64,000 bases of DNA from Tricholoma matsutake (GCA_026075535.2 AP026550.1:992001-1056000); one strand, 5' to 3'. Shown: positions 34,390-47,292, counted from the stretch's first letter. The notes: generated by a model from the sequence alone, not told the origin. Made by a program: numbers and translations.

Positions 34390-35289
34390 TTGATGATCGC
34401 AAAACATGCAGTAATGCCCCACACGTTCATTATCGGTACCGGACTATCTTTCGTGTTCTCCTCATCGATATTGGCCCTCTCTCCTTTCTCGTTCGCCGCC
34501 GTCTCGTTTTGGCTCAATATGATAGTTGCAGGTTCAACGATCGTCTATAACAGTGCAATCATGGTTCTCTCCTGTAGAAGGACCCTGAAGACTGTAGTAT
34601 CCACGGGGGATGCAGACGGATCTAGCGCCCCAAGGGTTACTCCACCGACTGCCATTGCCTATACCGGAAGAAGTGTCAGATGCATCATATTATTATTTGG
34701 GATGTGGCTTGTGGCGCTTGGTATTTCAATCCAAGCAACGGTAAAAGGCCCTTTGAGGTCGGAACGAAACACTCCTTCGAATAGAGGCGTCCAATTCGCG
34801 GGATTGATCTTACTAGCTTTTCAAGCATTGATTGCGGGAAGCTTGATGTTGCATTGCATCGTCGGCAGAAAGAGAGCACGAAGTTCTATTGAGAGCGTAA
34901 GAGCAATCCAGGAAAAGCGCCTGTTCCTTCCTTCTCCTGTGGTACGTTACAGAGGCGCCGTGATATAAAGTGACCTTCAAATCACTGACTCTGCCTAGGA
35001 AGCACCATCACCATTGCCATCACCCATAACCCCGCCAATAGAGTGCGTTTCGCCCATCTTCCACAACTTGTATCGGTCATGAAACGCCTTCATCAGACCA
35101 CCCATATACAACATACGCCTACATATGCCAGTACCCGCTAAAACGGGCTATCGACGTGCCGAAACAGCCTGGAACGATGTGACGCCCGGTCTTCTCCCAC
35201 CGCTGCAGTCCGAGTGGTCCTTGAGAACGTTGGCAGACTTCGACTTCATGCTTGTTGGAAAGAATGAAGACACATTAGTGATGTTCTAG
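34390..35289 (+). CDS. Four-TM membrane protein, hypothetical
   Basis: Exons 34390-34941, 34999-35042 and 35097-35289. Four hydrophobic segments: residues about 11-32 (FIIGTGLSFVFSSSILAL), 37-62 (SFWLNMIVAGSTIVYNSAIM), 98-118 (IILLFGMWLVALGISIQATV) and 137-163 (FAGLILLAFQALIAGSLMLH). A hydrophilic tail follows. Splicing two introns (GTACGT..CTAG and GTGCGT..CAG) extends the protein past the first-exon stop into a Pro-rich segment and ends DFDFMLVGKNEDTLVMF. The four-TM layout resembles small fungal MARVEL-like or orphan membrane proteins. No named family is recognised, and it is not a seven-TM pheromone receptor. Confidence 0.6.
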
Positions 35290-36350
35290 AGCTTTATAAT
35301 GATACGATACACTTACAAGTCTGTCAACAGCCTCCATCTGCCATGAAATCAACGACGCGTAGCAAATCCATGCGGTCGCATGTGAGAAGCCTTCCAAGGT
35401 CCGTATATCACGCACCTCTGAGGAATATCACGGAGAACTAATGTTTATCATCCAGGTCTCCAGCACCGGTCAGGAAAATAGTGCGATTTGAGATCCTCGA
35501 GACTCAAAACTCAGAATGGAGTCCTAGGTGAGGAAGATAGTAAAATATGCGGTATATGGGATAGGGAGGAGGTCTGCCAGCGGGTGAAGCTCACCTTGTT
35601 CTAGAAGAGTTCTAGAAGGATCAGGCAAATACCAGAGGCTCGTATGTCCCATTCAGAACCATAGAACTGAATTCTGGGGAGGATAGACGAAGGCGAAGGG
35701 AAACGAAGGTGCTTCCAGCAGCCTGGCTTCGCTCCAAATAAACGTCCAAGGTGTACTTTGTACTCGGTCATCGATCTAAAACGCGTTCGAGTCTCACCAG
35801 GCGCTAAGAATACCATCCCATCGCGAGTCTGCGACTCTTAACCAGGGTTCGAGAATTGCAAGGAAGCTATGCTCTATATTCAACACATTGATCCATGACT
35901 GCCTAGATCCCTAGAATGGAGAGACTTTCGTGTTAAACATATTACAACGTGCCAGTGGGAGATGTGACATAGATGACAGATGTCGATGAATCATGAATCA
36001 TGATATCAGCGACGGATTCATATTGTAGAGTTGATTTTGTTGGACATGTCGAGGAAGATTCCTTAACGACAGATGCACCTATAAACAATTCGTCTCTCTC
36101 ACATAAGTATTGTCGGAGCTAACTCACAATTGATTGATGGGAACGACATCATGTCAAGATTGTGAATGTCGACCTGACAGTATAACTGTATACAGGAATG
36201 GCGTACCCAGCGTAACTAGTGCGAAATCCATAGCTTGGACATAACGGGGCTCCGCTTTCTGCCATCTTGATGTCAACCATCATCCTCATTTCACTTGCTA
36301 TCATCACTTGATCATCACGAATCACGATTCTTTGTGCAGTATAGTGTATA
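35290..36350. other. Intergenic stretch, no gene seen
   Basis: CpG-normal, no recognisable coding or repeat. Confidence 0.4.
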
Positions 36351-36425
36351 GTGGCTATGCTCTTGAAGTTGGCTGAAGTTGGCTGCGGTTACTTGATCGG
36401 CCCGAATGCACCCGAGTCTGCACCC

Positions 36426-37287
36426 ATGGCCTCCATCCTCTCCTGTCGACTACCATACCTTCCAAACCATCTCTGCCTCCTTGTACATCGGCTCGCATCC
36501 ACGACTACCTCTTCTCATAGCAAAGCGAATAACTTATATCTATATCCAACACACTCACGGCCAACACCGCACCAGATATTCCATCTCCCACCAGGAGCTT
36601 CTCAAGACGACATCAAAGCGCGATGTTTGTCGTTTTTACCTTTCAGTTGACAGCAGTGGTTCTCTAACCACCAGTTTGTTTAATCTCAATGAAGACTATG
36701 ATCTCGTTCGGATTCACCATCCCGATTCCGTACATAGCCGTTTACTCTCACCCTCTGTGCGACATGCACGGTTTCAATCCATAACATCTGCATATGATAT
36801 TCTCCGTGGAAAATCACAGAATTCACCCCACTCGGGTGTAGATCCATATTCTTCAGAAGTCCATCGCCGTAAACACTTCTATCAGGCACATCACGACCGG
36901 CGAGCAGAGTATGCCTACCCAGGGCGTGAGTGGACTGCGAGCCCGGACGATAGATGGAAGGACAGAGTGATTATTATCGTGGGGCTAGTAGTAAGCACTC
37001 TAAAATATAGTCACTTGTTAGTGACGGTTTGGTGCTTATCCTTTTGGTTGTAGACCCTCGCAGCAGGTGTTATCCCTGGTGTCTTCTTGCTGCCAAGTCG
37101 ATTTGAGCAAAGGCATAGATCTGCAGTATCAAACCTTAGCCAGGCGCGATATGAAGCACGAGAGCTGGGGGAGGAGCGGCGGAACGGGGTACGCAAGAGG
37201 GTGAAGGATATCAAGACGCAGCAGTTGGATGAACAAGAGCGAGCAGGTGAGGGAAGTACCCTCAAGGAACGTGAGGACGAAACATGA
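36426..37287 (+). CDS. J-domain (DnaJ-like) protein, probably mitochondrial
   Basis: Exons 36426-36624, 36695-36990 and 37054-37287. The start at MASILSCRLPYLPNHLCLLV gives a basic, Ser-rich presequence of the mitochondrial type; an in-frame ATG also lies at 36357. The J domain runs from HQIFHLPPGASQDDIKAR across intron 1 into YYDLVRIHHPDSV, with the essential HPD loop, and ends FQSITSAYDILRG. A TM segment RVIIIVGLVTLAAGVIPGVF spans intron 2. A charged helical tail follows (EQRHRSAVSNLSQARYEA). Role by family: co-chaperone stimulating an Hsp70 ATPase at a membrane, likely the inner mitochondrial membrane. Confidence 0.8.
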
Positions 37288-38034
37288 ATTTCCACTCTTT
37301 CTGCCTCTGGCGTCCACCCTATATGAGATTCAGAATCGGCTGTAAATCTCTGTATCAGCCAACCCTTTTTTTTCACGCCTAATAGAGACTCTAAAGTGCC
37401 ATCGCACCTACTTTGCTTCTGTGTCTCTGAAATATTAAAACATGCTAACGGCCGATTCTCCGAGTCAACGATTGTTTGCCTACATTCAACTGGTATACGT
37501 AACATGATTTTTCAATCCTTAAAACAACGATGATGGTTTTAGAGGTACAGAACTTCGTGTAGCATAAGCAGTTCATGCCCAGCTTCAAATGCTCCTATTT
37601 CCATAAAAAAGCGGGGTGATCCATCACCCCCACGCTCCGCTAGAGAGTAAACGGTCGCAATGGAATTCAAGTTTTCAAGTGTCTTCTGGATGCCGGGATA
37701 CGCAGAATACACCATTTTCTTCAGAGTATTCAAAAGAAAGGCCAGGAGAATTATTCAAGCTTGACTGTCTTCGTTCTACCATATGCTTGAAAGCTCCCGG
37801 AGAGTTGACAGAACAGCTCAAACGGTTCAGATTCAGCAATGGAATCAGCTCGCCTGTCCCGATTCTAGTGAGAGTAGCGTCTGTTATAATCAGGGAAGTG
37901 CTGAGCTCCACAAGGCGTGGCATTTCCTCCAGAAGGGTTTCATTGAGTGTTGACATTGGTTCGAAGTGATGGTAATAGATGGCTTCTATAGAACAATGGG
38001 AACGTCGAATGAGAGAGATCAATGCCAGCTGTGG
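37288..38034. other. Intergenic stretch at the host/TE boundary
   Basis: No gene recognised. CpG-rich host-type sequence ends near 38030, where a gypsy remnant starts in mid-RT. Confidence 0.45.
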
Positions 38035-38953
38035 CAACTTGTCATGTTCTTTGGTCTCACTAATAGTCCTGCAACCTTTCAGACCATGATGAACAGTATC
38101 TATCTTCCATGACCTTATACTCAAAGGGGTTGTCTGTGTCTATCTTGATGACATTCTCATCTTCACATGCGACATTAATGAACACTGTTGAATCATGCAC
38201 CTCATCCTTGAAAGGCTTTGACAGCACAAGCTCTACCTTTAACATGACAAGTGTGAGTTTGAGAAGACTAAAATCAAGTACTTGGGTCTGATCATATTGG
38301 AGGGCTGCATGGAGATGGATCCTGTTAAGGTAAATGGGGTCACAGGTTGGCCTATGCCCACGAACAAAAAGGAGGTACAATCCTTTTTGGGCTTTATCAA
38401 CTTTTATCAGTGTTTTATCAAGGACTTCTCTCACCACACATGACCACTGTTTGATCTCACAGGCAAGGGGATATGGAGGTGGGACAATGCACAATAGGAG
38501 GTGTTTGAGAGGCTTAAAGAGATGGTCATGGGCACTGTATTGTCCCAGCAGTCTCTGGAGGACCAAAAGTAGCATCCTGTTGCATTCTACTCAAAAAGCC
38601 TTAGTGCTGTGGAGCAGAACTATGAGATCCATGACAATGAGATGTTGGCAATAATGTGTGCGCTTGAGGAATGGCACCACTTCCTCGAGGGTGCCCAACA
38701 CAAGGTTGAGATTTGATCACAAGAATCTCAAGTACTTCATGACCACCAAGAAATTGAATTGTCATCAGGCTCACTGGTCCTTGTATTTGTCCAGGTTTGA
38801 TTTCTCCTTGCACCACCATCCAGGTCACAGCATGGGGAAAACCAATGCCCTCTCTCAGTATGTAGATCATGGGGATGGGAGTGACAACAATCAAGGCATT
38901 GTGCTGTTGCAACCAGACCTGTTTACTGTCCATGCATTGGAAGGCATTCCCCA
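38035..38953 (+). pseudogene. Ty3/gypsy remnant II: RT and RNase H
   Basis: Starts in the middle of RT: LVMFFGLTNSPATFQTMMNS, then VCVYLDDILIF (YLDD active site), KYLGLI, GWPMPTNKKEVQSFLGFINF, RNase H FYSKSLSAVEQNYEIHDNEM..AIMCALEEWHHFLEG, DHKNLKYFMTTKKLN, HHPGHSMGKTNALSQ. Many frameshifts and stops. It ends at the insertion of element II and resumes at 41016 in the integrase. Older than gypsy I and not the same subfamily. Confidence 0.8.
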
Positions 38954-38966
38954 CATCAGCAAAATC

Positions 38967-39238
38967 TGTTGAAATTAATCCCTGATGCATGCTGTATACA
39001 TGAGGCGATACATGCAGCATATGCATGTTACTGCGCTTACTGCGCATACATGCGGTAAACACATTCCCGAGTCATGTGACATCCTTAATATTATGTATAT
39101 AAGGAGAACCTGTACCGTAGTAGGAATACAGTGTTCTTACCTCTGCTAACCCTAGCTGTAAGTCTAACTAAACCCCAGGTAGGTTGTAAGGAACGTGTTG
39201 TCTCTTCCCCTGTGCAGCGTATATAGTCTGCTCCAACA
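38967..39238. mobile_element. Solo LTR inside the left end of element II
   Basis: 272 bp, TGTTG...CAACA, flanked by 5-bp TSD AAATC (38962-38966 and 39239-39243). TATATAAGG promoter-like box near 39096. Confidence 0.82.
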
Positions 39239-40017
39239 AAATCAATGGTCGACTTATTTAGCTTATTTAGCTTAGAGTCCAATTAAGGAAATTAAGCCTT
39301 ATTAAGGAAAATAAGTACAATTTTTTCCTTAAAATTGATGACCAGTCAAGCAGATATAATCTATTAAGTGGATAAGTGACATTTCAGCAAATAAAGGCTG
39401 TAAGAATCTTGTAAGTCCTTAAGGCCCTAAGGACTGCTTGACTTATGTTCGAAATTTCTTTCAAGTCCCTCGGCATTTCCCAAAAATGGAAATTCACATG
39501 TTTGTCATGCAACCATGACACGTCGTCATCAACCATGTCTGCCAGGTCATCACCACCCGTCGATGCCACTGATGCCATCGCTGCTGTCCTCCCTCTCTCC
39601 TCCCTCCACTACCACCACCGGTTTGTAAACATCCACACTCAATGCACCCACAGCTGCCACCTCGCCAGCAAATGACGGAAACGGGCTGCATCGCACACAA
39701 AACAGGCACAGATGACATTTTCTTTTTCCTGCTTTTTTTTTGGGCTTCAACTAATATATAATAATTTATAGGTTCTAACAGTATTATAATGACAATGAAA
39801 AAAAGAAGCACCCATGCCCGACGAACAATGACAAGAAGACAGGAACAGCAAAACCACGCCACCATGACCACCACAGCACCCCCAACCAATGCCGAAAGCA
39901 AGTGCTCACGGGGTGGAAACGGGGAGCAGCCTGGATGGATGGAGAAGATGGGGAGACGACAACGAGGGAGAACAAAAAAGGACCCAAGTGATGTCATCAA
40001 TGTCTCTTGGGCTATAG

Positions 40018-40070
40018 GTATCTTTTCTGTTCTTTTCCCATTTTGTTTTCTTGTTAACAAATATTTTTAG
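40018..40070 (+). other. Intron-like module II-1 with preceding hairpin
   Basis: Hairpin GACCCAAGTGATGT / ATGTCTCTTGGG (39981-40011) directly before GTATCTTTT; branch-like TGTTAAC and TTTTTAG at 40070. Confidence 0.45.
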
Positions 40071-40309
40071 GTACAAACCTGTGATTTTGACTATGACAAC
40101 AACTACCAGCCCCACCTGCCCCCCACCACTTCCGTGGGGGGGCGGCTGGGAGGTAGCAAGGACCAGCGACAACAATGACCAGGAGGGCTAGCACCCACAA
40201 CGAGGATGCCAACAATGGACAACCCAACAACAGGGATGCGAATAGGTGCAGGCAGCGGGGGAAGGGTGATGAGGGGCACAAACGACGTCTATCGTTGTTT
40301 GAGCCCCAG

Positions 40310-40372
40310 GTAATTTTTTTCCATGTTCGCTTCTTTTTTTTTCATTCAACTTATCAACTCTTTAACTTCTAG
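40310..40372 (+). other. Intron-like module II-2 with preceding hairpin
   Basis: Hairpin GGGGCACAAACGACG / CGTTGTTTGAGCCCC (40273-40307) directly before GTAATTTTTTT; acceptor CTTCTAG at 40366-40372. Confidence 0.45.
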
Positions 40373-41015
40373 GTTTTACTGTTGCTGTATCTACAGAAAA
40401 CTGCCACCACTGCCCTGCACCACCTCCACAAGCCACTGCTCATGGGGAACGGGAATGGGACAACAATGACGGGAATGGGACAACAATGACGGGGATGGGA
40501 CAACAACAATGGAGATACCAGCGACGACAATGACAAGGATGACGAAACAAGGCTGAGGACAGGGATGACATGAGGAGAGCAGGACAGAGACAGCAGGGGC
40601 CACCACGATGCGCTGATGACAGGATCTGCGTTTTTTTATTTATGTTGTATGCCCACCCCCCTCGCATCTTGCATGAGGAGGGTTAGTTAGCGGTGATGAT
40701 GTATGTATGTAGTATACTCTATTTCAATAGCTAAATATATATTTTTTATGATTCAAATGTCTCCTTAAATGTCTTCTTAATTTCCTTATTGACATGGCTA
40801 GGCAGCCCCCTGAGAGCTGATACTTGCTGAAAAGCAGTTTAAGCAGCAATATAAGGATAAATTAAGCAAATTTTGCTTAATTCAGGAAATGACCCTACTT
40901 ATTCTAAGCAAGATCTGCTTAACAGCCATTTGCTTAATTCTGCTTAATTCTGCTTAATTTTGACTTTAAGAAGCATTAAGCATAATAAGTCAGCATTGGA
41001 TTTTCCTGATGCAGG

Positions 41016-41881
41016 GTGAGGAGCAGGACATCCTACATGACATTTGTCATGCAAACCATAGCAGTTTACATGAGGATGTTGTCACCTTAGCTGTCAAGGA
41101 AATGAGGAAGGGGTCAGCCCTTTCACTACTTGCTGCAGAGTGGGTTTAGAAGGAGGATCTGTTGTACTTCCAAGATTGCATCTATGTTCCCAACAACCCA
41201 CACCTTTGACAATGGATCATATCTCAACACCATGACTCACAGATTGCAGGGCATCCTGGACTCTGGGAGACATTGGAGCTTGTTTCACAGAATTATTGGT
41301 GGCCACAGACGTCATGACTCATTGGTCAGTACTGCCATACTTGCAACCTTTGCTTATGCACCAAGGTTCCTCAATGCAAGCCCATTGGCAAGTTGCACCC
41401 TCTTCCTGTTCCAGAAAATCATTGGGATGTTGTGAGTGTAGACTTCATGGTGGAGTTACCAGAGTTGAATGGGTTTGATGTGGTAATGTGCACAGCTGAC
41501 TCAGCAGGAAAACAAGCCCACTTTATTCCAACTCACACTACACTACATCGTCAAACTACTGCCAGCACCAGCAGATCCATTCCCAGGACATCGCTCACAC
41601 CCACCACTACCACCTACAGTGATTGAAGGGGAACCACAGTGTGAGGTTTGGTCCACCCTGGATAGCAGGTTGCACCAATGGAAGCTCCAATATCTGGTAT
41701 ATTGGAAGGGCTACAGGTATGAGGAGAACTCATGGGTTGAGGAATCTGATGTAAACACCCCGCAACTAGTCAAGGAATTCCACCAATGACACACTTCTAC
41801 ACCACACTGCATTCAGGTTATGGACTTTGATGGGTTGCAATTTCGAATGCATTGGGGCGATGCATCTTAGAGAGGGGGTGA
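41016..41881 (+). pseudogene. Ty3/gypsy remnant II: integrase and chromodomain
   Basis: Continues the element at 38035-38953: GEEQDILHDI, GHPGLWETLELVSQNYWWPQ (H2C2 region), CHTCNLC, WDVVSVDFMVELPELNG (first catalytic Asp). Then a deletion removes most of the core, and a chromodomain follows: LHQWKLQYLVYWKGYRYEEN, SWVEESDVNTPQLVKEFH. It ends at GGGGGTGA before an LTR start. Dead. Confidence 0.78.
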
Positions 41882-42310
41882 TGTAAGGGGACTAAGGGGT
41901 GCCCTGTGTGTTTCTCCTATTTTTTATGTTTGTCCTATATATATTTTTCCTCACTTCATTTCCTCCTATTCTTTATTTTCTATGATTTTTCCTTATTTTA
42001 TTACTAATTTCCCTTTCTATCACATTTGTGCATGTTGACAGCTTTATATTTAGAGGTGGAGTACCCTTTCTGACACCCCTTGGTGTGATGTCATTTGGTG
42101 GCCTTGATCTGCCTATCTCTGCCTTTTCTATTTTTAGGCTATTATTTGATTTTTGCAATCTTCACATATACTGGGCATTGGCAAAGGGGTCCTTAGAGTT
42201 TCTCTTCAGATTTCCCTTTGCTAGGTGCATCTCTACTCCCTGTAATATGTACCATAATTTTAACTTTGGATTTCCCTTTGCTAGTCCACTAATTAAGTGG
42301 CTTCTAAGGT
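41882..42310 (+). repeat. Probable 3' LTR start of gypsy remnant II
   Basis: TGTAAGGGGACTAAGGGG directly follows a polypurine tract (AGAGAGGGGGTGA), as a 3' LTR should. The LTR end was not identified, so the right limit is only indicative. Confidence 0.45.
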
Positions 42311-42451
42311 TGCCCTTATAGCTACCCCAAGTTGTCAAAGATAGTGTTCAACTATCTCAGTGTGCCTCATATGTTTTGGAACTCATGTCTGTTGCTTATT
42401 TCTGACCCTCTATTATTCTAGCCACCTCTACTGCAGTCTGCTGTTGAAGGT

Positions 42452-42652
42452 GTGTTCTTGCAGGGACAGCAATTACTATATTTCACATGCAACCAGTTGT
42501 CAGGAAGTTCAATTCAAGCCTCATTGTGTTTTGGTGATTGGAGCAGGAAGGATTTGATTGATTCTCATAATGTTGTTGAGACCATCAGGTACAGCAATCA
42601 GAAGCATAAGAGGGAGCTGAGCAAGGTGCTGGAGGAATCTGATGACTCTTGA
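42452..42652 (+). pseudogene. hAT-type transposase C-terminal remnant
   Basis: Encodes FLQGQQLLYFTCNQLSGSSI..ASLCFGDWSRKDLID. The pattern (FSxGR.LL...RNRLS..S.RA...LGSW) is that of the C-terminal dimerisation region of basidiomycete hAT transposases; Cys replaces Arg in TCNQLS. A cluster of CCACAG/CTGTGG motifs lies just downstream (42708-42810), as in hAT subterminal regions. Confidence 0.45.
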
Positions 42653-42659
42653 AATCTTT

Positions 42660-45600
42660 TTTCTTTCTTGTGAATTACTATAGTTGAGTTGTATAGTTTT
42701 GGGTGCCTCACCACAGCCTATGACTGTGGTATTGTCATACAGTTACCACAGTGTTTATACACCACAGTAAAATGATAAAACCCACAGTTTAACCTGTTAC
42801 TGTGGGTGTGTTACAATAACAGGTGCAGTTTTAGCAGGTATGAGTGCAGTGTGCATCAAAATTACCCACAGTACAACCCATCTTATACCCTAGGCAGGCA
42901 ACCAAAGGTCATACACTGTGTAAAGATTTGTTCACCCATCAGGGATGGGCATTCTGTATCTATTGCTGTAATGAATGCTGTGAACCTCCCTCACTCCCAA
43001 AAAGATATAGATTAGAGATGGAAATAAATGTATAATTATAATTACCATCTCTTATAATAAATATCTGGACATACAAGTTTTTTCATCTTTATTTCATGTG
43101 GAGGAAAGGTGACAAAACTGCGATTTTGACTGCACAAACATTTTACCCACCATCTGGTGCAGTGTGTTGTTCAGTCACATTGCTAAGCCTCAACCATTGT
43201 CATATATTCTGTATGAACAATGCAATGAGCCAGCGCCCTCAGTTCATTTTCAGTTGATGGGTTTTCTTTTCCTTAATAGTGAGAAGTGCATAGGATAAAG
43301 CAGACACTAGAACAGCATTACAAAATAAGGCCTTATAGAAGGTGCAAAACATTGTGAACATGCCTTTTTGTAAACAATCTGATCCCTTCACAAGACTGTT
43401 TTTCAACATCTTCAACAGTACAAACCGGCTCCAGGAACTTATTCAGACATTGCATGGCAAAGTTAAGCATGATTTCTCATTGTTCAGTTGATTTACAAGG
43501 ACCAGAACAAGTCTGTGAGCTTACATGACCATCAGTGTCATGAGCACAACTTGTCTCCTTCTGGCTTACATTGTCATCCGTGCAATTGCACAACATTTGC
43601 AGAGCGGGCGAGGAACCAGTCTGGAGAGGCATTAGAGATTTTTGCCATAAGATCTAGGAACAATCAACTAACAGGTGATGCAGGGCCTCTCACAACTCAC
43701 TTTGATGGAGGCAGCAAGACCTTCCAAGTAGGCAAATAGAATGGCACTAAATACTTTATTTGTCACTATGGAAGAAAATTAGCCCTCAGAAAGCTGAATG
43801 GGATGACCATGTGCCACATATCATATCTGCCATCAATGTTTCTCTTGTGGTGCTTGCTTGCAGCATCTCATCAAAGGCACTTCCTTTGGCTTTGATCATA
43901 CGAGGTTTGTAAGTAAACCATGAACACGCAGGCCTTCAAATTTGGCATTCTTGTTCATTTCAATGGCTGCTGTATATAAGCTCAGCCTAACTCAAGAACA
44001 GGAATTTAGGCTTACAAAGTAGCTCAAGGAGTAGTTGTGCGATGATGATGCTTGACCCAGAAACCCAAACAAAACCCACAAATAGGCTTCAAATGATATA
44101 ACACGAGTCTGAGGAAGGGTGCAAGGTGGTACTAAATATCGCCGTCAGCAATGAGCATGAATACAATGTGACGCAATGCTGTATGAAGTACTGCGAAAGC
44201 TTGCGAAGAAGTTTGAAGAATTTCGAGTGTGTGCAAAGATGTCCAAAGATTTTCAAGGGTGTGCGAAGTTGTTTTGAAGATTTTTGAGGATAGTGATGAG
44301 AATAGGGTGTGGATAGTACGAAATGGTGATGGGAGTCAAAGGTGACAAGAGATGATTGAGATGATAGGAGAGAGTTTAGAGATGGTACAATGAATTTCAA
44401 AGAAGTTTGTGATGATTCACAGAACTTTAGAGCTAAGACGAGGTGCTGGAACTCAAGAGGGAAACTCCTGAGTCAGACTAATATGATATACGAGGGACTG
44501 ATGCGACAATATATTCCCCCTTTTTGTTGTATAGTAGTACAAGACTACATAAGTTTGGGGGAAATAGTACTAAAAAGGAAATAAGGCCATGAGGCTCCCA
44601 TGAGGCAAGGAATAAGACAATAAAGAAGTATCCAAATCACAAAATAAATGAGAAATGATGTGAGGGGAAACATGTAGAAGCATAATATATCAAAGGTACT
44701 TGTCCTATTGTTCCAATATATCATGGAAATGTTGAAAACACTGCAATGTGTCCTAAAAAGTGAAATGTCTTGTCTCCTCATGTCTGGTGTGCTTGGAATG
44801 TGATGTGGCAATGTAGAGCAAGTGTGGAATGTGTGTCTGAAGGTTGGGGGAATTGTATTATGGTGGCTGAAGGCATACAAAGAATTTTGAGGCATTGCAA
44901 AGAATTCAAAGCATTTTTGTGACTTTGTAGAGGTTCGTAGAACTTCGGAGGGGTTCATATGGGTTCATAGAGCTTTATAGAGGTCAGTAGAGACTCATAG
45001 AGCTTCAACAATGATCATAGATGTGTTTTCCAAGCTTGAATGAGAAGGTGGACCTATCAGTGATGGTGTCCTGCCCTTCATAACCAAGCTTCATTTTGAT
45101 TATGATGAAAAGAATACCCCCAATCATGAATAGCTGCACCAAGTATCCATCAGAAAGTCAACATATATTGAGCAATACACTCACCCCATACTCAACCTCA
45201 CCTCCACCAGAGTAAGCTGTCAACATCATTGGGTGCTCTGGCTTATCAATAATCCAACCTTGGAATAATCCAACCATTGGGATAATGTACTTGATGTAAT
45301 GTGAGCATGTGAAAGAATTCTACTACAGTTGGACATACTGTGTCAGAAACTCTAACTTGCACCTCCTCCCTATCCTGAGAAAGTCATTCTCAATAGACGT
45401 CTTGGATGTGCCATGCCAACCTGGCAGTAGTCTCATGAAAAGACGGGGGGAGAAGAACAGGAGCAATCAAAAAGGAGTTGAACTGGGCCATTGTAAGATC
45501 AACAGGAAGATCAAAATTGGGTGCAAGTTCACTTCATTTCACATACAAGAAGGACAGCAGACCCATTCTGGCTTTCTTTATCTGAGAGGCAGTGATCTGC

Positions 45601-46720
45601 CCATCATTGGCAAGTGATGCAAGAATGTAAGCAAGATCAGGCCCAAGTGCCAAAAGCTTCTGCATCCACCTATTCGGAAGACCTACATCCTGTATAGATG
45701 GGATTGCAGCTTCATTGGCTTTGTGTTTTGTTCCTTTTGACTTTCCCATGTTGGCATCAGTTGAAAACTCTTTTCATACTTGGACACAGAACATAGGTTC
45801 TCACACCCCCTTGATGGCCTGGTCGATGAGGAGGTACCTCTTAAAACAGGTTTCCCCTTATGGTTTCTGAGCTGTATCAATTTTCTACCAATCATTTCTA
45901 TGCTGCTGATGCCCTTCAGCCCATGATCATGATGTACAGTATGGATGCAGGAAGGAAGTTTATTATTAGCTGAGGGGGTTCCAGGATCAGAATGCCAGAC
46001 TGGACCCCAGTTGGTTGGTTGCTGCCAGAGGCTTGAAAGAAAAATGGACATCATCAATTTTTTTGCTCTCTGAGGCCTGTTTGAGCACTAATAATGATGG
46101 AATTTCATTATATACTACATAGGACTCTAAAGGACACAAAAATGTGAATCAAGAGTGAAATTTAATACCAATATTACCCCTAACTGATCTGTGTGATTTG
46201 TACAAGCTGGAAAAATTTATTTGTAGTCCATCTTGACACGAAATGGCATCCATGGAAGAAGTAAGTCTAAAATAACATTGTATCAGTTTGCTATAGTGTT
46301 TCAGCAGTTTTGAGAGTTCCAATGTGTTTTGTGCATGTTCTGGATCATGGCAGTCCCAACTTTGATCTTCTTGTGACAATCTGGACATTCTGCACATCCA
46401 TTTGCATTGATCTGGGATGTATCCTCATTTTAGTATGATTTTACTTTGTCTCGGAAGAAGCATCGAGAAAAGAAAAGACTCAAGAATGGAACCTTGGATG
46501 GGTTTCTATACCCCAGGCTGGCATTGTGCAGCCTATCCCCTTGATACACAGTTTGCCAGTTCCAGGTGAATGTGTGTCTACTGCATTACCATCAGCAGTT
46601 GTTTCTGGGCCCAAAGAAAGCAAATTACTGAACTGTCATACCCTGCAAACAAATGGGCTGCGAATCAAAATGGGTAAGTTTTATTAACATAAATGAAGTA
46701 AAATGCTTATCTTCACTTCA
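42660..46720. other. AT-rich TE-derived stretch, unassigned
   Basis: No protein recognised. Contents: CCACAG/CTGTGG motif cluster (42708-42810); short repetitive GTGCGAAG and TTCATAGAGCTT-like tracts (44180-44300 and 44930-45010); a group of degenerate minus-strand ORFs at 45534-46397 whose peptides I do not recognise. CpG-poor throughout and ends sharply near 46725. Confidence 0.45.
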
Positions 46721-46936
46721 GCATTAGTGTCATCCGCGTGTGTGGAACTTGAACAAGTGCCCCAAAATTGGGTTTGCGACTCCTCGCGCGCCGTTGATCG
46801 AATGACATCATAATTACCTTATATAGAAGCGTCTCTGAATCACGTGGGTGCTTGGTTCAGCAAAACCTAGCGAGATAAAAAATTCGACCCCGGGTATTCC
46901 ATTAAATTTTTGGAACCCCCTTGTTATTAGACAATC

Positions 46937-47292
46937 ATGTCTCGCGTAGATGTCTACGTAATTATGTAATACGTAATGATCTAGACCACCAAAGCCGAGG
47001 TAAGTTCTATATTTTATGTTTTCATGAACTTGGAACTAAGTATCTCACTTCGAAGAAAGCTTGCCTACACATCATAGTTATTATTAATCACTGCCAAGCT
47101 GCAAATGCGGCGCTAGCGCGCTTCGGTTCCTATATCCCTAACAAAAGTTACAAACCACGAAAACATGCACCCACGCTGAAAACTTACTATGTATTTTTGG
47201 AAGGATGGGCAAAGGGAAAAAAGTGGATGTCGGATCGGTCTCATGTTGACGATGGTCGAGAACTTCTAGGCAAAATCGTGATCTTTGAATAA
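46937..47292 (+). CDS. Possible small hypothetical gene
   Basis: An ORF ending KTYYVFLEGWAKGKKWMSD..ELLGKIVIFE with an intron-like GTAAGT..CATAG inside (46998-47080). No family recognised; may be spurious. Confidence 0.2.

Larger units (their letters stand above)
38954..41015. mobile_element. Non-autonomous DNA element II, inserted in gypsy remnant II
   Basis: Inverted ends: left CATCAGCAAAATC (38954-38966) continuing after a solo LTR as AATGGTCGACTTATT (39244-39258). The right end, read inward, is CATCAGGAAAATCCAATG followed by CTGACTTATT. Subterminal repeats of GCTTAATT occur at both ends (39250-39340; 40850-40990). The interior has two hairpin plus intron-like modules (39981-40070 and 40273-40372), two GAGC/GCTC motifs and a CCCCCCTCGC..GCATGAGGAGGG hairpin near 40657. 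No transposase. Target duplication unclear. Confidence 0.65.

Noticed and set aside
34390..35289. STE3-type pheromone receptor near the CAAX genes
   Set aside because: Only four hydrophobic segments and no receptor-like loops.
44088..45010. Possible further LTR or retroelement body
   Set aside because: Repetitive AT-rich tracts are present, but no TG..CA pair, TSD or polyprotein motif could be found.
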